Source of the DNA: Methanocorpusculum vombati
GTDB lineage: Archaea; Halobacteriota; Methanomicrobia; Methanomicrobiales; Methanocorpusculaceae
DNA length: 64,000 bases
Direction of reading: 5' to 3'
Assembly (NCBI RefSeq): GCF_026891935.1
Contig: NZ_JAPTGC010000003.1
Location: 123,240 to 187,239, forward strand
Both the position numbers and the translations under genes were made by a program. Below are positions 1 to 8,320 of this stretch, in pieces (the stretch's first letter is position 1; every line of letters begins with the position of its first letter). Under the pieces are notes generated by a model, which was not told the origin of the DNA, made no database searches, and saw only the letters and a program-made list of their open reading frames with translations.

Positions 1-7
1 TGTTGGC

Positions 8-1150
8 TTATCTCCGGGAAAGGATGAGGGCAGCCGCTCCCAGAATACCAAGTACCGGCACAACAGCACCAACCGGGCTCTGGGTTGCGGAGGGACCTGC
101 ACCGGTACCGAAGCTGTCGGAAAGTTTGGGATCCTCGGCAAAGGAAACCACATTCTTTGCAGTAAGATAGACCGTTCCGCTTACACCTTCCTTGGTCGGA
201 TAGACTTTCAGGTGGACGGTTGCATCGCTTGCCGTGATGGTGATGGTCTCATCGGAGTTTTCATCCTTGTTGTTTACACGGGTGACCGACCCGCCGTTGA
301 CGGTGTACTCAATCGTCCAGTCGGTTCCGCGGAATGCAGTGATGGTTGCATCTCCGGTTCCGGTTTTCACCGCAAAGTATGCCGGCTTGTCAGATGATAC
401 TTCTGCATTTGCGGTCAGCGTCTTTCCGGCAGAAGTCGGGGTTGCGGTAGTGGTCGCAGAAGTGGTTGCGCTTCCGCTCATCAGCGTGTAGGTCAGAAGA
501 CCAATGTAGCCGTCTTTATCCTTGACAACGACCTGATAGACACCGGCACCCGTTGCCGGAAGCTTCTCGGAGAACTGGCCGTTTTCATCAGTTCCAACCC
601 AGGTCGGGCCGTACACAACACGGCCGTCGGTGGTGGTTCCCTCATACATCGTCAGCTCCACACCTCTGCCGCCGGTTGCACTTGCTTTGCCGGAAACCTG
701 CACCTCCTCGGTTGAGTACTGGACTCTGGGCGCGGTACTGGTCAGCTCTCCGGTCCGGTCAACGAGCTGGACGGTAAACCAGTTGCGTTTGCTGCCGAAC
801 GGGTAGTCTTTTGGTTCCTGAACGGTTACGGTGTACATCCCGCCGGCCAGTTCCCAAGTCTCAAAGGTAGTTCCGAAATGTCCGTCAGACTGAATAATAA
901 CTGATTTTGATTCAATAGAATTTCCACCGGATTTTGCGAGCACAATACGCATGGTGGCTCCGGCAGGGATATTGTCGGTTACACAATCAACAACAATCTG
1001 GGATCCCACTCCCATTTTTAACGTGGCGGTCTGACTGTCCGGCGTGATGAAGTCAAATGAGTATGCCGATACAGCTCCTGCAAAAGCCAGCAGGACAAGC
1101 AGACCGGCAGCGAGAAGGAGGATTCCTGTTTTTCTCGTACCGTTGTTCAT
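8..1150 (-). CDS. Secreted surface protein with C-terminal membrane anchor (DUF3821-like)
   Basis: A 380-residue exported protein. The N-terminus has a basic stretch and a hydrophobic signal segment (about residues 9-29, ending near AVSAYS). The body is beta-rich and Gly/Thr/Ser-rich. A Thr/Ser/Ala linker (about residues 228-242) separates an N-terminal half, which resembles the DUF3821 surface domain of Methanomicrobia, from a second beta domain. The C-terminus is one hydrophobic helix followed by two arginines (ILSRR), as expected for an anchor in the cell membrane. It is probably an S-layer-associated or adhesin-like protein; the ligand is unknown. The start ATG at 1150 is followed at once by the signal peptide. 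The export call is secure, the family name is from memory of the pattern. Confidence 0.75.
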   Translation of the reverse strand: MNNGTRKTGILLLAAGLLVLLAFAGAVSAYSFDFITPDSQTATLKMGVGSQIVVDCVTDNIPAGATMRIVLAKSGGNSIESKSVIIQSDGHFGTTFETWELAGGMYTVTVQEPKDYPFGSKRNWFTVQLVDRTGELTSTAPRVQYSTEEVQVSGKASATGGRGVELTMYEGTTTDGRVVYGPTWVGTDENGQFSEKLPATGAGVYQVVVKDKDGYIGLLTYTLMSGSATTSATTTATPTSAGKTLTANAEVSSDKPAYFAVKTGTGDATITAFRGTDWTIEYTVNGGSVTRVNNKDENSDETITITASDATVHLKVYPTKEGVSGTVYLTAKNVVSFAEDPKLSDSFGTGAGPSATQSPVGAVVPVLGILGAAALILSRR

Positions 1151-1237
1151 AATCTACTTAGTTATTTTCTTTATAGATAGGCTTTGCCGTTGGGAACCAA
1201 ACTAAGATAATGCCAGCAGTACCATGAGATAAGAGTC

Positions 1238-2215
1238 ATGTCAGCACCAATAAAACCGCTTGCATCCTGGAAAGGGCAGGACAGATATTTTGGCGAAGTT
1301 CTGCCGTCCCTGACCGGTATTTTTCTTTCCGGCGGATGCAGCTGGAACCGCTGCCGAATGTGCGGCTACAAAAACGACCGGAACACCTGCGGCTCGCGTG
1401 AAGAACTCATCGCGCATATGAATGCCCAGATTTCCTGGATCGCGGAGAACTACGCTTCTGACGAGTACGGACTTGGCAAGATCTTTACCTCCGGCAGCGT
1501 GTTTGACCCTGTCGAAGTCCCCCGTGAGATACTGGACTCCTTTGGGCATCTGTTTGCCGGAAAACCCGTAATTGCCGAATCGCGCGCCGAATATGTGACC
1601 GAGGATGCCCTTTCACGGTTCCTGTCCACTCTGGATCAGGGACAACCCCATCCGCTGACCGTAGCCATGGGTCTGGAAACCACGAACGACGCCATTCGGG
1701 AAAAGTCGATTGACAAGGGATTTTCCTTTGCAGACTTTATCCGCGCCGCAGACATCTGTCATGCCGCGGGTGTCGGCGTGAAAGCGTATCTGATGATGAA
1801 ACCGCTGTTCTTAACCGAGCGGGAAGCAATGGAGGATATGCAGAAATCCATTGCCGAGACTGCACCGTATGCGGATATGATCTCCATGAACCTGTGTACT
1901 GTCCAGGGAAGAACCGAGCTTGAACAGTACTGGCAGCGGGGATCGTTCCGCCCTCCGTATCTGTGGTCCGCGGTGAAGGTACTGCTGGACGCTGACACCA
2001 GCGTCGCCTGCGACCCGGTCGGCGGCGGATTCCGCCGCGGACCGCACAACTGCGGCACGTGCGACAAAGAGATTGTCGCCGCCATTAATGAGTACTCCCT
2101 CACCGCCGACAAGAGCGTTCTTCAGGCGGTTTGGGACGCGGGATGTTCCTGCAAAAAAGAATGGGAGTATGTTCTTGACAACGAAACGTCGTGGAACATG
2201 CCCCTAACCGAATAA
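1238..2215 (+). CDS. raSEA: Archaeosine synthase radical SAM subunit RaSEA
   Basis: A 325-residue radical SAM enzyme. The cluster motif is GGCSWNRCRMCGY, with Cys34, Cys39 and Cys42 (CX4CX2C), the arrangement I associate with the RaSEA/TIGR01210 family. RaSEA acts with ArcS: ArcS adds lysine to preQ0 at tRNA position 15, and RaSEA cleaves the adduct to archaeosine. Several further cysteines sit in the C-terminal part (near GTCDKE and GCSCKKEW). The start ATG at 1238 gives a compact N-terminus. The partner genes arcS and tgtA are about 59 kb away at the other end of the window, so the pathway is complete here but not in one operon. Confidence 0.85.
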   Translation: MSAPIKPLASWKGQDRYFGEVLPSLTGIFLSGGCSWNRCRMCGYKNDRNTCGSREELIAHMNAQISWIAENYASDEYGLGKIFTSGSVFDPVEVPREILDSFGHLFAGKPVIAESRAEYVTEDALSRFLSTLDQGQPHPLTVAMGLETTNDAIREKSIDKGFSFADFIRAADICHAAGVGVKAYLMMKPLFLTEREAMEDMQKSIAETAPYADMISMNLCTVQGRTELEQYWQRGSFRPPYLWSAVKVLLDADTSVACDPVGGGFRRGPHNCGTCDKEIVAAINEYSLTADKSVLQAVWDAGCSCKKEWEYVLDNETSWNMPLTE

Positions 2216-2225
2216 TTTTTTTTTC

Positions 2226-3452
2226 TTACGCCGACAGTTCCCGCAGCTCGGCGAGCAGCAGCGGCATAAACGTTCCCGCATCACTGACCATACCAATTGC
2301 CTGCGACGTCCCGCGGTCCATCAGCTTCGTCACCGACGCAGGATTAATATCCACACAGATCGTCTTCACATGCGAAGGAAGCAGATTCCCGACCGCAACA
2401 GAATGCAGAAGCGTTGCAACCATTAAAACCATGCCGAGTTCGGGGATATGTTTTCGCATGGCATCCTGTGCTTCGATAACATTCTGGATCACATCCGGCA
2501 TCGGCCCGTCATCGCGGATGGACCCGGCAAGAACAAACGGCACATGATTCTTAATACACTCATACATAATACCGCTCTTCACGAGTCCGGTCTGCACCGC
2601 GGCATAGATTGATCCTGCATCCATGATCTTGTTGATCGTGTAAAGGTGATGACGGTGCCCGCCACTGACAAGTTCTCCGGTACGCAGATCCATCCCCAAC
2701 GACGTCCCGAAGATACTGTACTCAAGATCATGTGTCGCAAGTGCGTTCCCGGCGAACAGCACATCGATGTACCCCTCGCGGATCATAGCCGCAACCGCAT
2801 CTGCGGCGCCGGTATGAATAATTGCCGGACCCCCGACCAGCGCAACTTTTCTGCCGGACTCTTTGATCTGCAGAAGCTCCTTTGCAATCTGGCGGATCAT
2901 CGTCTTGCTCGGCCGTTCGGAGGAAACATCTCCGCCCATAAACTCGAAAACACCGATCTCACGCGGACGCTCCGGGAAATCCACCCTGACCCCCTCCTCA
3001 CCGACCACCACGAAATCGCCGGGAAGAAGTTTACCCTGCACCGCACAGGTCGCGGTATGACTCTTCGTATCAACACGGATCAGGGCGTCCATCTTCATAT
3101 TGTCTACCGGAATCCACTCGCCTTCGTAGTGAATATAGGTCGGATGATTGGTAGTGGAGTAAAAACCCTCCGGCGCAACCTTTGCCTTGATGACATTCTG
3201 AAGTGTTACCTCCGCTTCGCCCGTGACCAGAACACCAAGCCTGCGCAGCTCACTGATGATCTGGGTGAGCTGTTCAGGTGTCTCTGCGGAGATCTGCATG
3301 CGTGCGTAACTCGGGTCGGTCTTCTGCCTGCCGAGGTTGAACTCCTCGGTCTCGAAATCTCCGTTGTACTCAACAACGCAGTCCATGACTTTGGCAAGAA
3401 TTCCTGAGTCAACGATGTGGCCCCTTAGTTCGATCTCCCGCGAGAATTTCAT
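2226..3452 (-). CDS. LOR/SDH (TIGR00300) family protein, probable archaeal ornithine cyclodeaminase
   Basis: 408 residues from the ATG at 3452. The N-terminal half (MKFSREIELRGHIVDSGIL...) is the LOR/SDH regulatory-type domain. The C-terminal half has an NAD-binding character (KVALVGGPAI; AGNALATHDLEYSIFG). Archaeal members of this family (MJ1480/MMP1218 type, AgrE C-terminal type) convert ornithine to proline, so that is the likely reaction. A TATA-like element lies near 3552-3562 on this strand and predicts a start near 3530. That puts the ATG at 3452 behind a leader of about 80 bases and argues against the longer reading frame that begins at a TTG at 3539. Confidence 0.75.
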   Translation of the reverse strand: MKFSREIELRGHIVDSGILAKVMDCVVEYNGDFETEEFNLGRQKTDPSYARMQISAETPEQLTQIISELRRLGVLVTGEAEVTLQNVIKAKVAPEGFYSTTNHPTYIHYEGEWIPVDNMKMDALIRVDTKSHTATCAVQGKLLPGDFVVVGEEGVRVDFPERPREIGVFEFMGGDVSSERPSKTMIRQIAKELLQIKESGRKVALVGGPAIIHTGAADAVAAMIREGYIDVLFAGNALATHDLEYSIFGTSLGMDLRTGELVSGGHRHHLYTINKIMDAGSIYAAVQTGLVKSGIMYECIKNHVPFVLAGSIRDDGPMPDVIQNVIEAQDAMRKHIPELGMVLMVATLLHSVAVGNLLPSHVKTICVDINPASVTKLMDRGTSQAIGMVSDAGTFMPLLLAELRELSA

Positions 3453-3681
3453 GAATATATATGGAACGTAAAACGAGATGAATATCTCCCCCTCCGCCGG
3501 TCCACCAGTTTTCTTTTCTTCTTTGTGTCCCGCGCACAATCGTTGCAGAAAGTATATATGTTTTTATTATCCGGCAATTTTTATTCTGCATCTGTATGGG
3601 GATATTTTTGCATATGACCTGGATATGACTTTCAAAAATATCAGAAAAATTATCTCAGATACTTTCAGGATGCCCAATACT

Positions 3682-3689
3682 ATTATATA
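3682..3689 (+). promoter_or_regulatory. TATA box of the 3714 lipoprotein gene
   Basis: ATTATATA centred about 28 bases before the ATG at 3714. Transcription would start at or just before the start codon, so the mRNA is probably leaderless or nearly so. Confidence 0.55.
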
Positions 3690-3713
3690 CGGAATAACCG
3701 GCACGTATCTAGT

Positions 3714-4178
3714 ATGAAGCGAATGCTGATTGTTTTGATGCTGTGTGTTGCACTTCTGGCAGTTTCTGCCGGATGTGTAGGAACTCCCGCTCCGGCCGGC
3801 CCCGCCGCCGATCCGACCGCCCCAGCTCTTGGTGCTGTTCCTGTATCGTCCGAAGACGGCGTAACAGTGTATAAGAATCCCGACGGATCCTACTATGCCG
3901 AGGATAAAGACGGCACAAAAGTTCAGATGAACCCCGACAGTTCCTGGAGCGGCACATCCGGAGATGGCGATTCTGCTTCGATGGATAAAGACGGCAACTT
4001 CAACTATCAGGGTACTGACGGCTCCAGTGCGATCGGAAGCGCAACCGGCGGTCACGTTGAAGGTGACGGAGGCTCTCTCACCTACACCATTGACGCAAAC
4101 GGCGTCGTCCATTACAAAATGGTTGAACCTGACGGAAAGGTAACCGAGTGGACCTCGGACGGATCCATCACCCAGTGA
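3714..4178 (+). CDS. Small secreted lipoprotein, acidic repeat-like
   Basis: 154 residues. A signal peptide ends in the lipobox LAVSAGC, so the cysteine is the predicted lipid-attached residue. After a Pro/Ala linker the protein is Asp/Gly/Ser-rich, with repeated short units of the form DGxxYxxDKDGxxxxxNPDGSW, which resemble hydrophilic beta repeats. No enzyme motif is visible. It stands alone between convergent neighbours. Function unknown; surface-exposed by inference. Confidence 0.7.
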   Translation: MKRMLIVLMLCVALLAVSAGCVGTPAPAGPAADPTAPALGAVPVSSEDGVTVYKNPDGSYYAEDKDGTKVQMNPDSSWSGTSGDGDSASMDKDGNFNYQGTDGSSAIGSATGGHVEGDGGSLTYTIDANGVVHYKMVEPDGKVTEWTSDGSITQ

Positions 4179-4217
4179 AGGATCCTGTTCCAAAAACTTT
4201 TGAAAAAATTATTTTTT

Positions 4218-5573
4218 TTAGAACTCTGCCGCACCGCGGAGCATCTTATCGATTGCCCGTGCCGCATCCTTTGCCGTACCCATCGCAAGAATCACGGTTG
4301 CAGCCCCGGTCGCCACGTCGCCGCCTGCATACACCTTCGGAATCGACGTCTGGCCGAGGCAGTTCACAGCCACACTCCCGTTCTTGTTGCGGGCAAGATC
4401 CGGCATCATCCGTAAGAGCAGCGGGTTTGGACCCTGGCCGATAGCCTCCACCACCACATCCGCCTCAACCGTGAAGTTGCTTCCCGCGATCGGCGCAAAC
4501 GAACACCGGCCGTCATCGCCCGGACTGCCAAGCTCCATTTTAATCGCCTCAACACCGGCGACCGCCTTGTTTTCGCCTTCGATAAACCGCACCGGATTCG
4601 TACAGCACAGGAACTCAATACCCTCCTCTTTTGCATGCCGCACCTCATCCAGCCGTGCCGGCATATCCGCCTCACCACGGCGGTACATCAGGGTAACCGC
4701 AGCACCCATCCGGCGTGCCACCCGGGCTGCATCCATAGCAACATTTCCGCCGCCGATCACCACGACCTTCTTCCCTTTCTTTACCGGCGTATCCTTTTCC
4801 GGGAACCGGTTTGCACCCATCAGATTCACCCGGGTCAGGAACTCGTTTGCCGAGTAGATCCCGCAGAGATTCTCGCCCGGTAATCCCATGAAGTACGGAA
4901 GACCCGCACCCGTTCCGAGGAACACCGCATCGTAGCCGAGCAGCTCCGCAACCGGCACACTGCGGCCGACCACATGGTTTGTCTTAATCTCGGCACCGAG
5001 TTTTTTCACCTGCTCAATCTCCGTCTGGACAATATCTTTGGGAAGACGGAACGACGGAATACCATACATCAGCACACCGCCCGCCTCATGCAGGGACTCA
5101 AACACGGTTACGCTATGACCGAGCCGTGCCAGCTCCGCAGCCGCCGAAAGGCCGGCCGGACCGGACCCGACAACCGCGACCTTTTTTCCGGTTGCAGGAA
5201 GCCGCACGGGCGTCTCGATACCTTCCCGTCTCTCCCAGTCCGCGACGAACCGCTCAAGATGCCCGATCGAGATCGGCATATCCTTGTTCCCGAGCACACA
5301 CTCGCCCTGACACTGCGTCTCCTGCGGACAGACCCGGCCGCAGATTGCGGGAAGCATATTATCCTTCTTGATAATCCGTGCCGCCTCGCGGAACTCGCCC
5401 ATCTCACAGGCATGAATGAACGCCGGAATATCAATACCGACCGGACACCCGTTTACACACTTCGGCTTCTTGCACTGAATACAGCGTGCCGCCTCTGCCC
5501 GGACCTCTGCCTCCGTGAATCCGAGATCAACTTCACCGAAATCTGCAATCCGTTCCTTTGCATCTCTGTCCAT
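4218..5573 (-). CDS. NADPH-dependent glutamate-synthase-like flavoprotein (SudA/NfnB/GltD-type)
   Basis: 451 residues. The N-terminal iron-sulfur module carries two Cys clusters (CIQCKKPKCVNGCPVG near residues 32-47, then CGRVCPQETQCQGEC). Next come an FAD-binding GSGPAGLSAA motif and a second dinucleotide site, VVIGGGNVAMDAA. This is the large-subunit architecture of glutamate synthase beta, sulfide dehydrogenase SudA and NfnB. The upstream gene on the same strand ends at 5574, directly abutting this start, and encodes the matching small flavoprotein. The pair therefore most likely forms a ferredoxin:NADP+ oxidoreductase (SudAB/NfnAB-like) rather than a glutamate synthase. The exact electron donors cannot be read from sequence. 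Confidence 0.85.
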   Translation of the reverse strand: MDRDAKERIADFGEVDLGFTEAEVRAEAARCIQCKKPKCVNGCPVGIDIPAFIHACEMGEFREAARIIKKDNMLPAICGRVCPQETQCQGECVLGNKDMPISIGHLERFVADWERREGIETPVRLPATGKKVAVVGSGPAGLSAAAELARLGHSVTVFESLHEAGGVLMYGIPSFRLPKDIVQTEIEQVKKLGAEIKTNHVVGRSVPVAELLGYDAVFLGTGAGLPYFMGLPGENLCGIYSANEFLTRVNLMGANRFPEKDTPVKKGKKVVVIGGGNVAMDAARVARRMGAAVTLMYRRGEADMPARLDEVRHAKEEGIEFLCCTNPVRFIEGENKAVAGVEAIKMELGSPGDDGRCSFAPIAGSNFTVEADVVVEAIGQGPNPLLLRMMPDLARNKNGSVAVNCLGQTSIPKVYAGGDVATGAATVILAMGTAKDAARAIDKMLRGAAEF

Positions 5574-6422
5574 TTACTCCACCTTCCTGCATCTGCACAC
5601 ATGGTGCTCCTCATGATACGCAACCGACTGCTTCTCCTCAGGCATATACATCCGCTGGCGTGCCAGCAGATCGTCCCAGTCAACCTGATGCGCGTCAAAC
5701 TCCGGCCCGTCCACGCAGGCGAACTTCATCTCGCCGCCCACCACAACCCGGCAGGACCCGCACATACCAGTTCCGTCCACCATTACCGGGTTTAACGACA
5801 CGTAGGTCTTGATGCCGTACGGCTTGGTGACGCCGCTTGTTACCTTCATCATCATACCGGGACCGATAATCCAGACTTTGTCGATCTTCCTGCCGCTCTC
5901 GCAGAGTGTCTGAAGCGGACCGCTGGCAAACCCTTTGATACCGTACGATCCGTCATCGGTCGTCACAAACAGCTCGTCGCAGATCTCCCGCATCTCATCC
6001 TCAAGAATCAGCAGGCTCTTGTTGCGTGCGCCGATAATCCCGATCACATAGTTTCCGGCATCCTTTGCCGCCTGGGCAATAATCGGCGTACAAGCAACAC
6101 CGACTCCTCCGCCCACAATAACCACAGTCTCAGGACCTTTGGCAATATCGCTCGGCATTCCGAGAGGGCCGACCACATCCCGCAGACAGTCGCCTGCAGA
6201 AAGGGTGGAAAGAAGCTTCGTTGTCGTACCGATTGCCATAAACGAAATCCGGATCAGATCGCCATCAGTTCCGGAAATGGTCAGAGGAACACGTTCACCT
6301 GCGCCGTCGGGGTGAATAATACAAAACTGTCCTGCCTGTGCATTGCGTGCGACCTGCGGCGCACGAATCCACATCTCAAAAACCGCCTCGGACAAGGCGT
6401 GTGCTTTCACTATCTCGTACAT
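5574..6422 (-). CDS. Ferredoxin-NADP reductase-type FAD/NAD(P) subunit (SudB/NfnA-like)
   Basis: 282 residues of the PyrK/SudB family. It has an FAD-binding beta-barrel at the N-terminus, an NAD(P) site around VVIVGGGVGVACTPIIAQAA, and a C-terminal 2Fe-2S Cys set (GTGMCGSCRVV ... FACVDGPEFDAHQVDWDD), typical of sulfide/dihydroorotate dehydrogenase-like electron-transfer subunits. It is the first gene of a two-gene operon and its stop directly abuts the start of the large subunit. Together they would link reduced ferredoxin and NADP(H) for biosynthesis. Confidence 0.85.
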   Translation of the reverse strand: MYEIVKAHALSEAVFEMWIRAPQVARNAQAGQFCIIHPDGAGERVPLTISGTDGDLIRISFMAIGTTTKLLSTLSAGDCLRDVVGPLGMPSDIAKGPETVVIVGGGVGVACTPIIAQAAKDAGNYVIGIIGARNKSLLILEDEMREICDELFVTTDDGSYGIKGFASGPLQTLCESGRKIDKVWIIGPGMMMKVTSGVTKPYGIKTYVSLNPVMVDGTGMCGSCRVVVGGEMKFACVDGPEFDAHQVDWDDLLARQRMYMPEEKQSVAYHEEHHVCRCRKVE

Positions 6423-6902
6423 TAGTATTTCACTCCGCTGTTCTGCCTTGAGAAATTGTGAGTACGTATTGGGTGGCTGACAACTTTAATCTGTGCCGGA
6501 CGGGTAAACGGGACAGGGGAAAAACGAATACAAAAGGGTACCGCAGAAAATTGTTTGAAGCTCTCAGCCTCGTCTTTGCGGTAGAGTATATATTGGAAAT
6601 GGACAATAGTTTGGCATTGGTGAAATCAGATACAAATGCCGGATGAGGTTATATCCATAGTGGCTGGTTTAGTGTATACGCATTAGCGAATCCAGGTCAT
6701 TGTTACCTCCATCATTTTCTCCGAGAGGGTTGTTGTTCTTTTTTCATACATGGCATTGGAGTTCTTTCTGGGAAACTCCATACTATACTGGGTGCTTAGG
6801 TTGTCAAATACCTCCCCCGAAACTGTTTCGGAACTGTTCGGATGTCCCGAAACTTTCCTGTCTCCAAACCTTTTAGACCTCAGGGCTCGCACGTATTTTA
6901 TC
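6423..6902. other. Intergenic region with short inverted repeats
   Basis: 480 bases between divergent genes. The left 300 bases show no credible gene. Near 6756-6778 a 7-bp stem TGGAGTT/AACTCCA occurs. Near 6820-6836 CCGAAA-CTG-TTTCGG forms a perfect 6-bp stem, with further CCCGAAAC copies close by. These stems look regulatory rather than coding, and they favour a downstream start for the next gene. Confidence 0.35.
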
Positions 6903-7157
6903 GTGAGCAGCAGAGATATTCCCGAGACCCCAGGCCCGCTTGAACTGGATCCCGATTTCACCGCTGAAGAGCATGCACAGTTTGAGCGGCTGGAACGCGA
7001 ACACCCCTATGTTGAGATGCACGAGGAAAAGATTCCCGTCCCGCCTCGTCCGCAGGATGCCCGCGACGGAACGCATGATGTGCTGTTTCTGCTTCTGTTT
7101 ATTATTCTCGCCGCCGTATTCCTGCTGATTATTCTGTTCGGGGGCGGTCTGCACTGA
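6903..7157 (+). CDS. Small protein with C-terminal membrane segment, unknown function
   Basis: 84 residues if started at GTG 6903. The frame stays open upstream to ATG 6750 (135 residues), but that upstream part covers hairpin-rich sequence and looks non-coding. The protein has an acidic/Pro-rich N-terminus (LDPDFTAEEHAQFERLE), then a single strongly hydrophobic C-terminal helix (FLLLFIILAAVFLLIILF). It resembles a tail-anchored protein. Its stop TGA at 7155-7157 lies against the coding region of the following pentapeptide protein, suggesting one operon. The start is uncertain. Confidence 0.5.
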   Translation: MSSRDIPETPGPLELDPDFTAEEHAQFERLEREHPYVEMHEEKIPVPPRPQDARDGTHDVLFLLLFIILAAVFLLIILFGGGLH

Positions 7158-7252
7158 ATGCGCTGCGGCTGTTTCTTTCCGCAGCGGAGAATGGTGACTA
7201 CTCTGCGTGGAACTGCTGGTATGCTGCGTATCTCAAAGAGTCGGCAGAGGCG

Positions 7253-7678
7253 GTGATGATTCTTCCTGGTCAGGATTTTTCCGGCAGAAACTTTACCGGC
7301 GCATGCATGAAAAATTTTGATCTGACTGCATGCCGTTTTTCGGGGGCGGTTCTTGTGGATGCTGATCTTACCGGTGCAACGATGGATGATGCGGATTTCT
7401 CGGGTGCAATGCTGGCGTCTGCGAATCTTTCGGGTACGTTTGCCGCGTATGCAAACTTCCGTGATGCGGATCTTTCCTGCGCAAATCTTTCCGGCGGTGA
7501 TTTTACTGCGGCTTCTTTTCGTTCCGCACGGCTTTGCCGCTGTTATGCCCAGCGTGCGGTGTTTACTGATGCGGATTTCCGTGATGCGGATCTTTGCGGG
7601 ATGTATGCCCGGCTTGCTGCGTGTCGCGGGGCGGTGTTTGCCGGAGCGAATATATCCGGCGCAACTTTTCCGGAGTAG
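7253..7678 (+). CDS. Pentapeptide-repeat protein (N-terminus probably extends to about 7154)
   Basis: 141 residues from the first ATG. It consists of A(D/N)LXX pentapeptide repeats (DADLTG, ANLSG, DADFRDADL), which fold as a right-handed quadrilateral beta helix. The same frame upstream, 7154-7252, reads like the natural N-terminus of this family (ALRLFLSAAENGDYSAWN) and resembles the start of the large pentapeptide protein at 47.4-49.7 kb (RLLRCVQAGDLSEWN). No ATG, GTG or TTG opens that stretch; the only candidate is CTG at 7154, which overlaps the stop of the previous gene. So the gene either uses a rare start or has lost its start by a small frameshift. Confidence 0.65.
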   Translation: MMILPGQDFSGRNFTGACMKNFDLTACRFSGAVLVDADLTGATMDDADFSGAMLASANLSGTFAAYANFRDADLSCANLSGGDFTAASFRSARLCRCYAQRAVFTDADFRDADLCGMYARLAACRGAVFAGANISGATFPE

Positions 7679-7828
7679 ACGGTCGTGCTGTACCGGCAGT
7701 TCGTTTGCTGAGATGCTTGTTTATCATGGGTAGTGGGCTAGGAAGTGGCAAATGTATCTCCTGGAAATCCGGCGTTGCACCTAAATTCGTTTATTGCTTA
7801 TGAATGATCGTTATTGATCGAATTTCAG

Positions 7829-7974
7829 CCCACAGAAAACACGAAACACACGGAAGCAAAAACATCACGGAACAGTTCGTGAACATCACAGAATCCTAAA
7901 TTAATCTGTTTCCATGATTTTTTTGTATATTCCGTGATGTTGAAAATTTCTGCGTGTCCGGTGTTTTTCGTGGG
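7829..7974. repeat. Imperfect long inverted repeat (MITE-like or degenerate repeat)
   Basis: The left arm (from 7829, CCCACAGAAAACACG...) and the reverse complement of the right arm (ending at 7974, CCCACGAAAAACACC...) match imperfectly over about 45 bases, both ending in CATCACGGAA. The centre is AT-rich. The element lies between the pentapeptide gene and tRNA-Trp and contains no credible gene. Confidence 0.45.
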
Positions 7975-8056
7975 ATGATCAGGAATAAAGGTGCAACACC
8001 GGAAAAACCACAATCCTTAAATCAATAGAGACAGACATTACTTACGCAAAACATGC

Positions 8057-8236
8057 GGGGTCGTGGCCTAGTCCGGAATGGCGACGGGCTCCAGCGGTCT
8101 TAGCGTATGATGAACTATCGGGTCTACTGATTGATAGATGATGACCCGTTGGAGCGCTGATGCAGGTATCTGTTCTCCACCATGTTCGCTTGTCGGAGAG
8201 ACCCGTCGATCGTGAGTTCAAATCTCACCGACCCCA
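8057..8236 (+). tRNA. trnW: tRNA-Trp(CCA) with a 106-base intron
   Basis: Acceptor stem GGGGTCG (8057-8063) pairs perfectly with CGACCCC (8229-8235). The D stem is GCC/GGC (8066-8068/8080-8082), the anticodon stem ACGGG/CCCGT (8084-8088/8202-8206), and the T stem GTGAG/CTCAC with loop TTCAAAT. Anticodon CCA is 8091-8093. The intron is 8095-8200, between positions 37 and 38. The splice sites form a symmetric bulge-helix-bulge: CTCC (8089-8092) pairs with GGAG (8195-8198), flanked by three-base bulges AGC and AGA, each cut after its second base. CCA is not encoded; discriminator A8236. Confidence 0.95.
8095..8200 (+). ncRNA. Box C/D guide RNA inside the tRNA-Trp intron
   Basis: Box C ATGATGA 8107-8113, box D' CTGA 8127-8130, box C' ATGATGA 8138-8144, box D CTGA 8157-8160. 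The guide before D pairs with the pre-tRNA so that the fifth base upstream of the box (G8152) faces C8091, which is C34. The guide before D' places G8122 opposite C8202, position 39. This matches the Haloferax tRNA-Trp intron, which directs 2'-O-methylation of residues 34 and 39 before splicing. Confidence 0.9.
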
Positions 8237-8320
8237 CGTTTTGAAACATCTTTTCTGTAAATATGTGTTCGGGATGCCGGTGGTATCGGTCTTTTCTGAA
8301 AAAATATTGGTAAAAAAGTA

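Noticed and set aside
6458..6646. 62-residue ORF between the SudB gene and the small membrane protein
   Set aside because: No start context, no conserved pattern and no neighbour relation; likely intergenic.
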